A stretch of 64,000 nucleotides of DNA from JB111 sp049856295 (GCF_049856295.1 NZ_JBNDMZ010000003.1:62001-126000); one strand, 5' to 3'; shown: positions 50,894 to 59,609, counted from the stretch's first letter. A program made the numbers and translations. Notes: generated from the letters alone by a model not told the origin.

Positions 50894-52039
50894 TCACGCG
50901 GTGTCGCGCCAGATGCCGCCGGTCCGCTCGACGGCCCGGGCGAGCGCCGGGCGCGCGTCCGGGGCGAGGTCGAAGGCGTTGACGACGACCTCGAGCGGCC
51001 CCCGCGCGAGCGGCGCCAGCTCCTCCAGCGCCCACAGCAGCGACTCGACGACCAGGGCGTGCGGGTTGCCGAACACGCCCCCGCCGACGAGCGTGAGGAC
51101 GACCCGCTCCCGGCCGGTGGCGAGCGCCCCGAGCAGCGTCCCCAGGTAGGCGGCGCGCAGCAGCTGCCGCATGACGTCGAGGTGGGCGCCGGTGGTCGCC
51201 CCGTCCCCGTAGCCGCCGTGCGCGAGCGCCGCGGTGAGCACCTGCGCGATGCGGGGGCGCCCGTCGACCCGCCCGTGCCACCCGGCGCCGAGCACCACCT
51301 CGACGTCGTCCTGCACGCCGACCCGGATGTCCTCGAAGCGCTCGGCGAGCGCCTCGGCGACCGCGGGGAGGTCGGCGAGGTACTGAGCGCTGAGGTACCC
51401 GGACCGCACGGCGCCGAGGTGCGCGGGCAGCGCGTCGGCCAGGAGGTCGACCTGCCGCCCCGCCCTCTGCTCGAACGTGCCGCCGGCGCCGTCGGGCGCC
51501 GCGTAGTGCCGCAGAAGCGTGCCGGGGAAGGCGCCGATCGAGGCCCGCGGTCCCTGCGTCGGGTCGGAGAGGTAGTCCGCCACCGGTACGAGGGACGGGC
51601 CGGGCGACTCGAGGCAGTTGAACTGGGAGGCGACCTGGAAGAGGGTCCCGCCCGCCGCGAACGCCTGGAGCGCACCGATGTCGGCCGTCGTGCCGCCGCC
51701 GTGGAGGACGGACAGCACCGGTGACGAACCGCGCTCGCCGGACCGGGCGGTCGCGCCGGACTCGCCGGCGTCGACGGCACGCCGCCGCAGCTCCCCGATC
51801 GTCGGCGTGGAGAACCGGCCGGCTCGGTACGTCCGCTCCCCCACCACGAGGTCGTACCCGCCCGCCGGGTCGCCGACGAGCGCGCCGCCGGCCCGTGCCG
51901 CCGCCTCCGCGGCACCCACGAGCGCCCGTGCCCGTCCCGGCGTCGCGTCGCCCTGCCGGCTCGCGGCCACGAGCCGCTCCGCCTCGCGGCGGTCCGCGTC
52001 GCTCCCGGTGAGGGCGACGTCGAGGAGGTCGCGGTCCAT
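50894..52039 (-). CDS. Unrecognised 381-aa protein with macrodomain-like motifs
   Basis: I cannot assign a family with certainty. Visible features are a helical first 60 residues, VLSVLHGGGTTADIGALQ (GGG at 114-116), FNCLE (140-144), a TQGP motif (161-164), and a C-terminal VVLTLVGGGVFGNPHALV (GGG 319-321). Strand-GGG-VFGN loops of this type bind ADP-ribose phosphate in macrodomain/poly(ADP-ribose) glycohydrolase proteins, so a nucleotide- or ADP-ribose-processing role is a guess. No signal peptide or membrane helix. ATG at 52039 follows 16 bp after the murB stop. Co-directional with the phosphatase at 50440. Confidence 0.75.
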   Translation of the reverse strand: MDRDLLDVALTGSDADRREAERLVAASRQGDATPGRARALVGAAEAAARAGGALVGDPAGGYDLVVGERTYRAGRFSTPTIGELRRRAVDAGESGATARSGERGSSPVLSVLHGGGTTADIGALQAFAAGGTLFQVASQFNCLESPGPSLVPVADYLSDPTQGPRASIGAFPGTLLRHYAAPDGAGGTFEQRAGRQVDLLADALPAHLGAVRSGYLSAQYLADLPAVAEALAERFEDIRVGVQDDVEVVLGAGWHGRVDGRPRIAQVLTAALAHGGYGDGATTGAHLDVMRQLLRAAYLGTLLGALATGRERVVLTLVGGGVFGNPHALVVESLLWALEELAPLARGPLEVVVNAFDLAPDARPALARAVERTGGIWRDTA

Positions 52040-52055
52040 CAGCGCAGGACGCCCG

Positions 52056-53171
52056 TCACAGCTCGACGCCGAGGAGCACCGGCTCCGGGACGAGCTCGAC
52101 CCCGAAGGCCGCCGCCACGCCGTCCCGCACCTCGCGGGCGAGCGCCACGAGGTCGACGGCGCGCGCGCCACCCCTGTTCGTCAGGGCGAGCGAGTGCCTG
52201 GTCGAGATCGCCGCGGGACCGGGCATGGCGTGCCCCTTGTGGAAACCGGACTGGTCGATGAGCCAGGCCGCCGAGGACTTCACCCAGGTCTCGCCCGACC
52301 CGTCCGGCGCGGGCGCGTCGAACCGGGGGGCGTCGTCGGGCAGGTTCGCCGCCTGCGCGGGCGGGAGGATCGGGTTGGTGAAGAACGATCCGGCGGACCA
52401 CGTGTCGTGGTCGGCGTCGTCGAGCACCATGCCCTTGCCCCGGCGCAGCTCGAGGACGGCCTCGCGGGCCTCGCTCGAGCGCACGCGGGCACCGACCTCG
52501 ACGTCGAGCCGCCGGGCGAGCTCCGGGTAGCGGATCGGCGCGGACATGATCGTCGGGGGCGTCTGGAAGGCGACGTCGAGGACGACCCACCGCCCCGTCG
52601 GTCCCCACGTGCGGCCGCCGCCGGCGTCGGCGTCGCTCAGCGAGCGCTTGAGGACCGACGTGCGGTAGCCGAGGCCGAGCTCCGTGAGCGCGAGCGTGCG
52701 CGGGCGGCCCGCGAGGCGGTCCCACACCCGGACGTGGCTGAGCACGCCGGCGACCTCCTGCCCGTAGGCCCCGACGTTCTGCACGGGGGTCGCTCCCGTC
52801 GAGCCGGGGATCCCGGAGAGGGCCTCGAAGCCGGAGGCCCCCTCGGCGACGGCGCGGGCGACCACGTCGTCCCACACGGCGCCGGCCGGGGCGGTGAACT
52901 GCCCGCCGCCGCAGCCCTCGACGCTGTCGACCTCGAGCTCGCGCCGCATGTCCCGCACGACGACGCCGTCGAACCCCTCGTCGGCCGCGAGCAGGTTGGA
53001 GCCGCCGCCGAGGACGAGGACGGGCGTGCCGGCGTCGTCGGCGGCCCGGACGGCGTCGACGATCTCGTCCGCGCTGTCGGCCTCGACGAGCTCGCCGACC
53101 GGCCCGCCGACGCGCAGCGTGGTGAGGTCGGCGAGCGTGGGGGCCGCGGTGCGTGCTCCCACGGCGCTCAC
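52056..53171 (-). CDS. murB: UDP-N-acetylenolpyruvoylglucosamine reductase
   Basis: Makes UDP-MurNAc for peptidoglycan using NADPH and FAD. 371 aa with FAD motifs LVLGGGSNLLA and SGIPGSTGATPVQNVGAYG, the active-site SAGSFFTNPI (Ser), and a late EPVLLG (Glu). GTG at 53171 overlaps the upstream hydratase stop (GTGA). Confidence 0.96.
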   Translation of the reverse strand: MSAVGARTAAPTLADLTTLRVGGPVGELVEADSADEIVDAVRAADDAGTPVLVLGGGSNLLAADEGFDGVVVRDMRRELEVDSVEGCGGGQFTAPAGAVWDDVVARAVAEGASGFEALSGIPGSTGATPVQNVGAYGQEVAGVLSHVRVWDRLAGRPRTLALTELGLGYRTSVLKRSLSDADAGGGRTWGPTGRWVVLDVAFQTPPTIMSAPIRYPELARRLDVEVGARVRSSEAREAVLELRRGKGMVLDDADHDTWSAGSFFTNPILPPAQAANLPDDAPRFDAPAPDGSGETWVKSSAAWLIDQSGFHKGHAMPGPAAISTRHSLALTNRGGARAVDLVALAREVRDGVAAAFGVELVPEPVLLGVEL

Positions 53172-53596
53172 AGCGCCCTCGCGAGGTCGACCGTCACCCG
53201 GGCGCGGGTGAGGACGGCGACGCCCTCGTGCCGGACGTCGACGTCGACCCGGACCGTGGTCCCCTCGACCTGGCCGGCCACACCGACGACCTCGAGGCTG
53301 GTGCCCTCGCCGGCGGGGACGACGACGGGGCGGGCGAACCGGGTCTGGACGTCGAGGACGGCCGCCGGGCCGCCCGCCCACGTCTCGACGAGGGCCGCGG
53401 CGATGCCGAGCGTGGCCATGCCGTGCGCGATGACGCCGGGCAGGTCGACCGACGCCGCGACGGCGTCGTCGTGGTGGATGGGGTTGAAGTCGCCCGACGC
53501 GCCGGCGTACCGGACGAGGGACGTGCGCGTGACGGGCACCGTCTCGCGCAGGAGCTCCTCGCCCACCTCGGGGACGGGGCGCGGCGCGGCGGTCAT
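53168..53596 (-). CDS. MaoC-family hydratase, HadB-like
   Basis: 142 aa hot-dog-fold (R)-specific hydratase subunit. The catalytic segment YAGASGDFNPIHHDD (Asp and His) and the AHGMATLG helix are present. In mycobacteria HadB pairs with HadA/HadC as the fatty-acid synthase II dehydratase. In this window it overlaps both neighbours. Substrate here is inferred from family and order only. Confidence 0.88.
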   Translation of the reverse strand: MTAAPRPVPEVGEELLRETVPVTRTSLVRYAGASGDFNPIHHDDAVAASVDLPGVIAHGMATLGIAAALVETWAGGPAAVLDVQTRFARPVVVPAGEGTSLEVVGVAGQVEGTTVRVDVDVRHEGVAVLTRARVTVDLARAL

Positions 53597-54066
53597 GCGT
53601 CCCCCCTGACGGCGAGCGTGGAGGTGACGGTGGCGACCGGGTCGCCCGTGCCCTCCTCCGCGATGTCCGCGCGGGTGGTGACGAGCGTGAGGGCGCCGCG
53701 GGCGAGGATCCGCTCGACGACGACGGTGGTGCGCAGCCGGTCGCCGTCGACGATGGGCCGGTGGTGCGAGAGCCGCTCGTCGGCGTGGACGACGCGGGAG
53801 AAGTCGATGCCCGACTCCGGCGAGGCGACGTACGCCTGCTCGGCGCGCTGCGCGAGGATCACGGCGAAGGTGGGCGGGGCGACCACGCCGGGGTAGCCGG
53901 CGGCCCGTGCCGCCTCCGCGTCGGTGTGGAGGGGGTGGGTCGCGCCGGTGGCCACCGCCATCTCGGCGATCTTCGCGGCGGAGACGACGTACGTCTCGGT
54001 GGGGGCATAGGTGCGCCCCGCGAGCGTCGTGTCGACGCCGGCGGGGCGCGGTGGAGTCTCGGTCAT
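53593..54066 (-). CDS. MaoC-like hydratase, HadA/HadC-like partner
   Basis: 157 aa, N-terminal MaoC-like (FAS1-dehydratase) domain. The catalytic Asp/His pair is not obvious (ATGATHPLHTD in the equivalent place), which fits a structural partner subunit to the catalytic HadB-like protein downstream. Stop overlaps the next ATG (ATGA). rpmG-hadAB-murB is a common actinobacterial order. Confidence 0.85.
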   Translation of the reverse strand: MTETPPRPAGVDTTLAGRTYAPTETYVVSAAKIAEMAVATGATHPLHTDAEAARAAGYPGVVAPPTFAVILAQRAEQAYVASPESGIDFSRVVHADERLSHHRPIVDGDRLRTTVVVERILARGALTLVTTRADIAEEGTGDPVATVTSTLAVRGDA

Positions 54067-54109
54067 CGGCCCAGGCTAGCCGCGGGCGACGACGGCGTGC
54101 TCCGAGTGG

Positions 54110-54280
54110 TCAGCGGGTCTCGCGGTGACCGGTCTTCGCGTTGCAGCGGGGGCAGAACTTCTGCAGCTCGAGGCGGTCCGGGGTGTTCCGCTTGTTCTTC
54201 TTGGTGATGTAGTTCCGGCCCTTGCACGTCTCGCAGGCCAGGGTGATCTTCGGGCGGATGTCCGCCGACTTGGTGGCCAT
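54110..54280 (-). CDS. rpmG: 50S ribosomal protein L33 (zinc form)
   Basis: 56 aa, MATKSADIRPKITLACETCKGR. Two CxxC pairs (CETC and CPRC) bind zinc. Too short for easy ORF finding but complete. It lies directly after tRNA-Met. Confidence 0.97.
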   Translation of the reverse strand: MATKSADIRPKITLACETCKGRNYITKKNKRNTPDRLELQKFCPRCNAKTGHRETR

Positions 54281-54336
54281 GATGTCCTCGTTCCTGTCGC
54301 TGAGCCCATCACCGCCGATGTGCGGTGCGGGCGCGG

Positions 54337-54410
54337 TAGCGGGAGGGGGGCTCGAACCCCCGACCTCACGATTATGAGTCGTGCGCTCTGACCAGCTGAG
54401 CTACCCCGCC
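54337..54410 (-). tRNA. tRNA-Met (CAT), elongator type
   Basis: 74-nt cloverleaf: acceptor GGCGGGG with TCCCGCT (G1:U72 and G7:U66 wobble pairs), anticodon loop CTCATAA, T-arm GGGGG-TTCGAGC-CCCCC. No initiator-type C1:A72 mismatch, so it is not tRNA-fMet. An Ile(CAT) identity cannot be wholly excluded. Confidence 0.93.
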
Positions 54411-54464
54411 ACGCGTCCACGAGTGCGTCCACGCGTGGGCGCAGGCGGTGATGCTCGTGAACCG

Positions 54465-54537
54465 AGCCCCGAAAGGGAATCGAACCCTTGACCTTCTCCT
54501 TACCATGGAGACGCTCTGCCGACTGAGCTATCGGGGC
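54465..54537 (-). tRNA. tRNA-Thr (GGT)
   Basis: 73-nt cloverleaf: acceptor GCCCCGA with TCGGGGC, anticodon stem TCTCC/GGAGA with loop ATGGTAA (anticodon GGT), T-arm AAGGG-TTCGATT-CCCTT. Lies 54 bp upstream of tRNA-Met. Confidence 0.96.
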
Positions 54538-54666
54538 GTGCCTCGGTCAGCTCACCGAGGCAGCGCGGACGAGCCTACAACGCGGCGACGGGGCCGGGCC
54601 AACCACAGAGGCCTCCTCCCGCGGTGAGTGTGCTCACAGGGCCCTGCCCACCCCCGGAACGACGAG

Positions 54667-54693
54667 GGCCGGACCCGCGCTGCGGGTCCGGCC
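54667..54693 (-). terminator. Hairpin after tRNA-Tyr
   Basis: 12-bp perfect stem (54667-54678 with 54682-54693) and a GCT loop, 6 bp after the mature 3' end of tRNA-Tyr. It isolates tRNA-Tyr from tRNA-Thr-Met-rpmG. Confidence 0.75.
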
Positions 54694-54699
54694 TCTCGG

Positions 54700-54780
54700 T
54701 GGCGAGTGCAGGATTCGAACCTGCGAAGCTTGCGCGGCTGATTTACAGTCAGCTCCCTTTGGCCGCTCGGGCAACTCGCC
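54700..54780 (-). tRNA. tRNA-Tyr (GTA)
   Basis: 81-nt class II tRNA with a long variable arm: acceptor GGCGAGT with ACTCGCC, anticodon loop CTGTAAA giving GTA, T-arm GCAGG-TTCGAAT-CCTGC. CCA is not encoded. Confidence 0.96.
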
Positions 54781-54908
54781 TCGGCACCCTCGCGGGTGCG
54801 GATGGCACGATATCAACATCCGGGCGCCGGTCCGAAGCCGTCAGGGCGAGTCCTGCGTCACCCATCCGTCCCGTCCGCGACGGGACCCGTTCCTCATCGG
54901 AGGCTCAC

Positions 54909-55406
54909 ATGGCCGACTCCTCGTTCGACATCGTGTCCAAGGTCGACCGCCAGGAGGTCGACAACGCGGTCAACCAGGCCGCGAAGGAGATCGGGCAGCG
55001 CTACGACTTCCGGAACGTCGGCGCGTCGGTCGAGCTCAAGGGGGACGTCGTGGCGATGGCGGCGAACACGGCCGAGCGGGTGCTCGCGGTCCTCGACGTG
55101 CTCGAGACGAAGCTCGTCCGCCGCGGCGTCTCGCTCAAGGCGCTCGACCTCGGGGAGAAGGAGCCCGTCCAGTCGGGCAAGGAGTTCCGCCTCGCCGGCC
55201 CGCTCAAGGAGGGCCTCGACCAGGACGTGGCGAAGAAGATCACCAAGCTGATCCGCGACGAGGGGCCCAAGGGCGTCAAGGCGAACATCACCGGTGACGA
55301 GATCCGCGTGAGCAGCAAGTCCCGCGACGACCTCCAGGCCGTCATCGCCCTGCTCAAGCGGGCCGAGGACATCGACGCGGCGCTCCAGTTCGTCAACTAC
55401 CGCTGA
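54909..55406 (+). CDS. yajQ: YajQ family nucleotide-binding protein
   Basis: 165 aa with two ferredoxin-like domains. It starts MADSSFDIVSKVDRQEVDNA with the conserved QRYDFRNVGASVELKG, and ends ALQFVNYR. In Xanthomonas a homologue is a cyclic-di-GMP effector; here the role is inferred from family. It reads away from tRNA-Tyr. Confidence 0.93.
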   Translation: MADSSFDIVSKVDRQEVDNAVNQAAKEIGQRYDFRNVGASVELKGDVVAMAANTAERVLAVLDVLETKLVRRGVSLKALDLGEKEPVQSGKEFRLAGPLKEGLDQDVAKKITKLIRDEGPKGVKANITGDEIRVSSKSRDDLQAVIALLKRAEDIDAALQFVNYR

Positions 55407-55421
55407 CGCGGGAGCGGCGTC

Positions 55422-56141
55422 TCAGGCGGTCGCGCCGAGCAGTCCCTCGAGGGCGTCGACCGTCGGGGCCGCGATCGTCTCGTCGCGCAGTCCGGGCGTG
55501 GCGACCACGTGCGCGACGGCCTCGCCCGCCTGGTCGGCCGTCAGCCATTCCTTCTTCCCCTGCGGGCGGGAGCGGCTGACGATCGGTCCGAGGACGAGGG
55601 AGACGGCGCGCGGCGAGCCGGCCGCCTCGGCGCTGACGACCTGGCGGAGCATGAGCTGGGCCGCGCCCGCCATGCTCACCGGGCCGGCCGTCGCGACGGC
55701 CTCGACCGAGGCCGTCCCGGTGATGAACGTGTACGAGCCGTCGGCGGGCAGGGCGCGGACGAAGGCCCGGGCGAGCGCGACGTGCGTAGTGACGGTGCTG
55801 AGGAAGTCCCGGCGCCAGGTCTCCTCGGTCAGCTCCCAGACGTGCTCCCCCTGGTGCCAGCCACCGATCGCCGCGACGGCGTCGGTGAGCCCGTGGTCCG
55901 CGAGGCGGTCGGCGAGCGCCGCGGCGTCGTCGAACGACTCGTAGGGGTGGTCGACGAGCTCGAGCCGCGCGGCCCGCTCCGCCCCGAGCAGCTCGCGCAG
56001 CTCGGCCAGACGGCCCGGGCGGGCGCTGGGGACGACCACGCGCGCCCCGGACGTCAGGAGTGCGCGGACGATCCCCTCGCCGACGTTGCCGGTGCCACCG
56101 GCGACGAGGACGGTGCGGGCGGACAGGTCGTGCGCGCTCAT
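55422..56141 (-). CDS. Short-chain dehydrogenase-like protein without YxxxK
   Basis: 239 aa Rossmann-fold protein with the dinucleotide motif GGTGNVGEG (15-23). The usual catalytic Tyr-xxx-Lys of short-chain dehydrogenases is absent: the segment after the active-site strand reads GTASVEAVATAGPVSMAGAAQLMLRQ. It may therefore bind NAD(P) without classic oxidoreductase chemistry, or be atypical. ATG at 56141. Opposite in direction to yajQ. Confidence 0.82.
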   Translation of the reverse strand: MSAHDLSARTVLVAGGTGNVGEGIVRALLTSGARVVVPSARPGRLAELRELLGAERAARLELVDHPYESFDDAAALADRLADHGLTDAVAAIGGWHQGEHVWELTEETWRRDFLSTVTTHVALARAFVRALPADGSYTFITGTASVEAVATAGPVSMAGAAQLMLRQVVSAEAAGSPRAVSLVLGPIVSRSRPQGKKEWLTADQAGEAVAHVVATPGLRDETIAAPTVDALEGLLGATA

Positions 56142-56192
56142 GGCTGCTCCCGGTGCGCCGGGACGGCGGCGCGGGGACGACGATACGCCCGC

Positions 56193-57230
56193 TCAGACGG
56201 CCGGGCGACCCTCCTCGGTGCCCTGCGCCGGCTCGCCGGACAGCGCGAGCAGACGCGGGAGGAGGTCGGCGAGGGTGACCACGCCGACCCGGCCGTCCGT
56301 GCCCGTGACGAGGGCGATGTGGTGGCGCCCCACGCGCATGAGCTGTGTCGCCTCCGTCAGCGGCGTCGACGCGTCGAGGGCGAGCAGTGCGCGCACGTGC
56401 GGCGCCACGGGCGACCCCGGGGGTGCCATGAGGGTGTCGCGCACGTGCAGGACACCCGTGTACCGGCCGGCCTCGCCGACGACGAGCCGCAGGTGCCCCG
56501 AGGTGCGGGCGAGCTCCTGTGCGTCGGCCGCCGTCGCCCCCGGCGGGATCGCCGTCACCTCGTCGTCGCCCAGGACGTCGGCCATCGTCGCCGCACGCAG
56601 GTCGAGGACGCGCGTGAGCGACTCGTACGAGGTGGGGTCGAGCGCCCCGACCTCGGCGGAGTGCTCGACCAGGTGGCGCAGGGCGTCGGGGTCCTGCCCG
56701 GCCTGGACCTCGTCGACGGGCTCGACCCCGGCCTTGCGGGCGAGCCAGTTGGCCTGGCCGTTGAGCATCCGCAGCAGCGGCCGGGTGAGCGTGAGGAAGC
56801 CGCGCATCGGGAGGGCGAGCAGCATCGCGGAACGCTCGGGGTGGGCGATCGCCCACGACTTCGGGGCCATCTCGCCGACGACGAGGTGGATGAACGTGAC
56901 GACGACGAGGGCAGCCACGAACGCCACGACGTCGGCGGCCACGTACGGCATGCCGGTGAGCTCGAGCAGCGGGGTGAGCGCGTGGTGCACCGCGGGCTTC
57001 GTCGTGGCACCCAGCGCGAGCGTGCAGACGGTGATGCCGAGCTGGGACCCGGCGAGCAGGAGGGTGAGCTCGGAGCTGCTGCGCAGGGCGGCGCGGGCCG
57101 AGCGGGACGTGGGCGCGAGCTCCTCGATGCGGTGCCGCTTCGCGGACACCAGCGAGAACTCGGTCGCCACGAAGAACGCGCTGGCCGCCACGAGACCGAT
57201 CGTCACGAGGACGACGACGAGGGGGCTCAT
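56193..57230 (-). CDS. CNNM/CBS-domain membrane protein (hemolysin-C family), short form
   Basis: 345 aa. DUF21/CNNM transmembrane region (about 1-190) with FVATEFSLVSAKRHRIEEL, GSQLGITVCTLALG and VVGEMAPKSWAI, followed by two CBS-like motifs. The family is linked to magnesium/cobalt export. It lacks the C-terminal transporter-associated domain present in its partner. Its ATG overlaps the upstream stop by four bases, so the two are an adjacent co-expressed pair. Confidence 0.9.
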   Translation of the reverse strand: MSPLVVVLVTIGLVAASAFFVATEFSLVSAKRHRIEELAPTSRSARAALRSSSELTLLLAGSQLGITVCTLALGATTKPAVHHALTPLLELTGMPYVAADVVAFVAALVVVTFIHLVVGEMAPKSWAIAHPERSAMLLALPMRGFLTLTRPLLRMLNGQANWLARKAGVEPVDEVQAGQDPDALRHLVEHSAEVGALDPTSYESLTRVLDLRAATMADVLGDDEVTAIPPGATAADAQELARTSGHLRLVVGEAGRYTGVLHVRDTLMAPPGSPVAPHVRALLALDASTPLTEATQLMRVGRHHIALVTGTDGRVGVVTLADLLPRLLALSGEPAQGTEEGRPAV

Positions 57231-58636
57231 GCCTGCTCCTCCGCGTCGTCGGCGCGCAGGGCGTCGCCGAGCAGCGGCTCGTCGCTCTCCGGCCGGGTGA
57301 CGGTGAGGCGGATCCGGCTCGGCACCCACCGGTCGATCTCGAGAACCTCGGCGTGCAGCACGCCGGGCTCGGGGTCGTCGCTGCGGGCGAACTCGCCGGG
57401 GTCGATGGGGAGCTCGACGTCGACGGCCTGACCCACCTCCGGCAGCCCGTCGGCCACGTCGATGACGAGGCCGGCGATCGTCTCGTAGTCGCCGTCGGGG
57501 AGCGTCAGTCCGAGCGCCCGCTCGATCTCGTCGAGGTGGACGTCGCCGGGGGCCTCCCACTCGCCGGGCTCCCGGCCCGGGGCGAGCTCCTGCGGGGCCG
57601 GGTCGTGCTCGTCGGCGATCTCGCCGATGAGCTCCTCGGCGAGGTCCTCGAGCGTGAGGACGCCCGTGAAGCCGCCGTACTCGTCGACCACGCACGCGAT
57701 GCGGCCGCCGTGGCCGAGGTCCTCCATGGCCGTGGTCAGCGAGGACAGGTGGGAGACGACGAACGGCTCGCGCATGATCTCGGTGACGGGTGCGTCGCCC
57801 GGGAGCTCGGTGCTGAGGAGGTCGTTGAGGTCGACGATCCCGAGGACCTCCTCGGAGTCCTCCGCCAGCACGGGGTATCGGGTGTGCCCGCCGGCCATGA
57901 CCTCGCGCAGGCCGGCGACGGTCAGGGTCTCGCGGACCACGTCGACCTGGGCGCGCGGGATCATCGCGTGCTCGACGTCGCGCTCGGGGAAGTCGAGGAC
58001 GCGGTCGAGCAGCGTGGACATCGAGGGCGAGAGCGTCGCGGCCTCGCGCGACTCGGCGACGATGCTGCGCAGGTCACGGGCGGAGGCGGAGTGCTCGACG
58101 TCGTGCACCGGCTCGATGCGCAGGAGCCGCAGCAGCAGGTTGGAGGCGGCGTCGAAGACGCGGATGAGCCAGCCGAACAGCCGCAGGTACCACGTGGTCG
58201 ACGGCGCGAGGCGGTCGGCGAGCGGGCCCGGGGACGCGATCGCCACGTTCTTGGGGAACAGCTCCCCGAAGAGCATCTGGACGTAGGTGGACAGGACGAG
58301 GGCGAGCACGGCGCCGATCCCGACGGCGACCGCCGTGGTCAGGCCGGCGGAGCCGAGGATCTCCCCGAACGCCTGCCCGACGAGCGGCTCGGCGACGTAG
58401 CCGACGAGCAGCCCGGTCACCGTGATGCCGAGCTGGGCGCCCGAGAGCATGAACGACGTCCGACGCGTGATCGCGAGGGATCGCGCGGCGGTCCGGTCGC
58501 CCGCGGCGGCGCGGGCGGCGAGCCTGGAGCGGTCCACCGAGATGTAGGCGAACTCCTGGGCGACGAAGTAGGCGGTGGCCGCCGTGATGAGGACGATGAC
58601 GAGAACGCCGACGGCGATCGACACCGCCGGGATCAC
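57227..58636 (-). CDS. CNNM/CBS-domain membrane protein (hemolysin-C family), long form
   Basis: 469 aa. N-terminal membrane domain with YFVAQEFAYISVDRSRL and GAQLGITVTGLLVGYVAEP, two CBS domains around 215-340 (AMIPRAQVDVV, GFTGVLTLEDLAEELIGEI), and a C-terminal CorC_HlyC-type domain (about 370-455). Same family as its downstream partner and probably acting as a heteromer in divalent-metal efflux. GTG at 58636. Confidence 0.92.
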   Translation of the reverse strand: MIPAVSIAVGVLVIVLITAATAYFVAQEFAYISVDRSRLAARAAAGDRTAARSLAITRRTSFMLSGAQLGITVTGLLVGYVAEPLVGQAFGEILGSAGLTTAVAVGIGAVLALVLSTYVQMLFGELFPKNVAIASPGPLADRLAPSTTWYLRLFGWLIRVFDAASNLLLRLLRIEPVHDVEHSASARDLRSIVAESREAATLSPSMSTLLDRVLDFPERDVEHAMIPRAQVDVVRETLTVAGLREVMAGGHTRYPVLAEDSEEVLGIVDLNDLLSTELPGDAPVTEIMREPFVVSHLSSLTTAMEDLGHGGRIACVVDEYGGFTGVLTLEDLAEELIGEIADEHDPAPQELAPGREPGEWEAPGDVHLDEIERALGLTLPDGDYETIAGLVIDVADGLPEVGQAVDVELPIDPGEFARSDDPEPGVLHAEVLEIDRWVPSRIRLTVTRPESDEPLLGDALRADDAEEQA

Positions 58637-58796
58637 TCCGCACCCCCCGGGCGTGGTCGGGCAGGGGGCACGGGGCTGGTACTTCGGCCGGGCATCGGTG
58701 TCCTCGGGTCGCGGTGGAGCGGGTGCACGCAGGCTACAAGCATGCGACGCCCCTCGTGCGCATCGACGGCCCCCGACCCCGATCTACCCTGTCCCC

Positions 58797-59585
58797 GTGC
58801 CCCACGACCCCTCGAGCTACGGCGCGGCACCGCCGCCCGGCCGCGCGTCGACGAACCCGTACGGGAGCCCTCCGTCCGGCGGTCCCGCGGCGGGCTCCGA
58901 CGTCGAGGCGATGCGGGTGGCCGCCGACGCATCGCCGTGGGCGCCCGTCGCCACCCGTGCCGACCACGAGCACCCGCGGGCAGCGCAGGGGTACGGCCGC
59001 CACGCGTCGCCCTGGTCGTGGCACTCGCTCCGCCCGAGGGTCGGCGCGACCCTGCACGGGCTCGTCCGGATCGGCCGCTGGCTCCTGCTCCCGCTCCTCG
59101 TGATGCTCGTCGTCGCGATCGTCCTGCACTCCCGGATGAGCAACGGGCGGGTCGACGTCCCCCTCGACGGGACGCCGACGAGCGTGACGGTCGAGCGCGG
59201 GTCCGACGTCTGGCTCTGGGTGCCCGAGGACGCGCCGGGCGTCGACTGCTCGGCCACCGACTCCGAGGGGCTCGGGCTCGAGCCGCGCTGGCTCCTGCGG
59301 CAGCTGACGAACGACGACCTCGTCTCGGCGCTCGTCATGCCCAGCGGGTCGACCGGCACGTTCGAGATCGCGTGCGAGCCGGCGGACGACGGGCAGCTCG
59401 TGCCCGCACCGGCCACGGCGCACGTCGGGGTGGCACCCGCGCCGTCCGCCGACCGGGTCGCGGCGTACTACACGCTCACGCGGGTGAGCACGGCGGGGCT
59501 CGTCGTCGTCGGGGCCGCCACGGTCGTGCTGTGGATCCTGTGGGGCGTCCTGCGCGCGGCGCGCGTCCTGCCCCGGCTGCGCTGA
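58797..59585 (+). CDS. Uncharacterised membrane protein
   Basis: 262 aa with no family I recognise. Proline-rich cytoplasmic N-terminus, TM1 (LLLPLLVMLVVAIVL, about 99-115), an extracellular region of about 120 residues with two Cys (VDCSAT, IACEPA), and TM2 near the C-terminus (LVVVGAATVVLWILW). The likely leaderless start is GTG 58797: a TACCCT -10 box ends six bases upstream and there is no ribosome binding site. Divergent from the CNNM pair. Confidence 0.78.
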   Translation: MPHDPSSYGAAPPPGRASTNPYGSPPSGGPAAGSDVEAMRVAADASPWAPVATRADHEHPRAAQGYGRHASPWSWHSLRPRVGATLHGLVRIGRWLLLPLLVMLVVAIVLHSRMSNGRVDVPLDGTPTSVTVERGSDVWLWVPEDAPGVDCSATDSEGLGLEPRWLLRQLTNDDLVSALVMPSGSTGTFEIACEPADDGQLVPAPATAHVGVAPAPSADRVAAYYTLTRVSTAGLVVVGAATVVLWILWGVLRAARVLPRLR

Positions 59586-59609
59586 CGACCGGCCGGACGG
59601 GACGACCGC

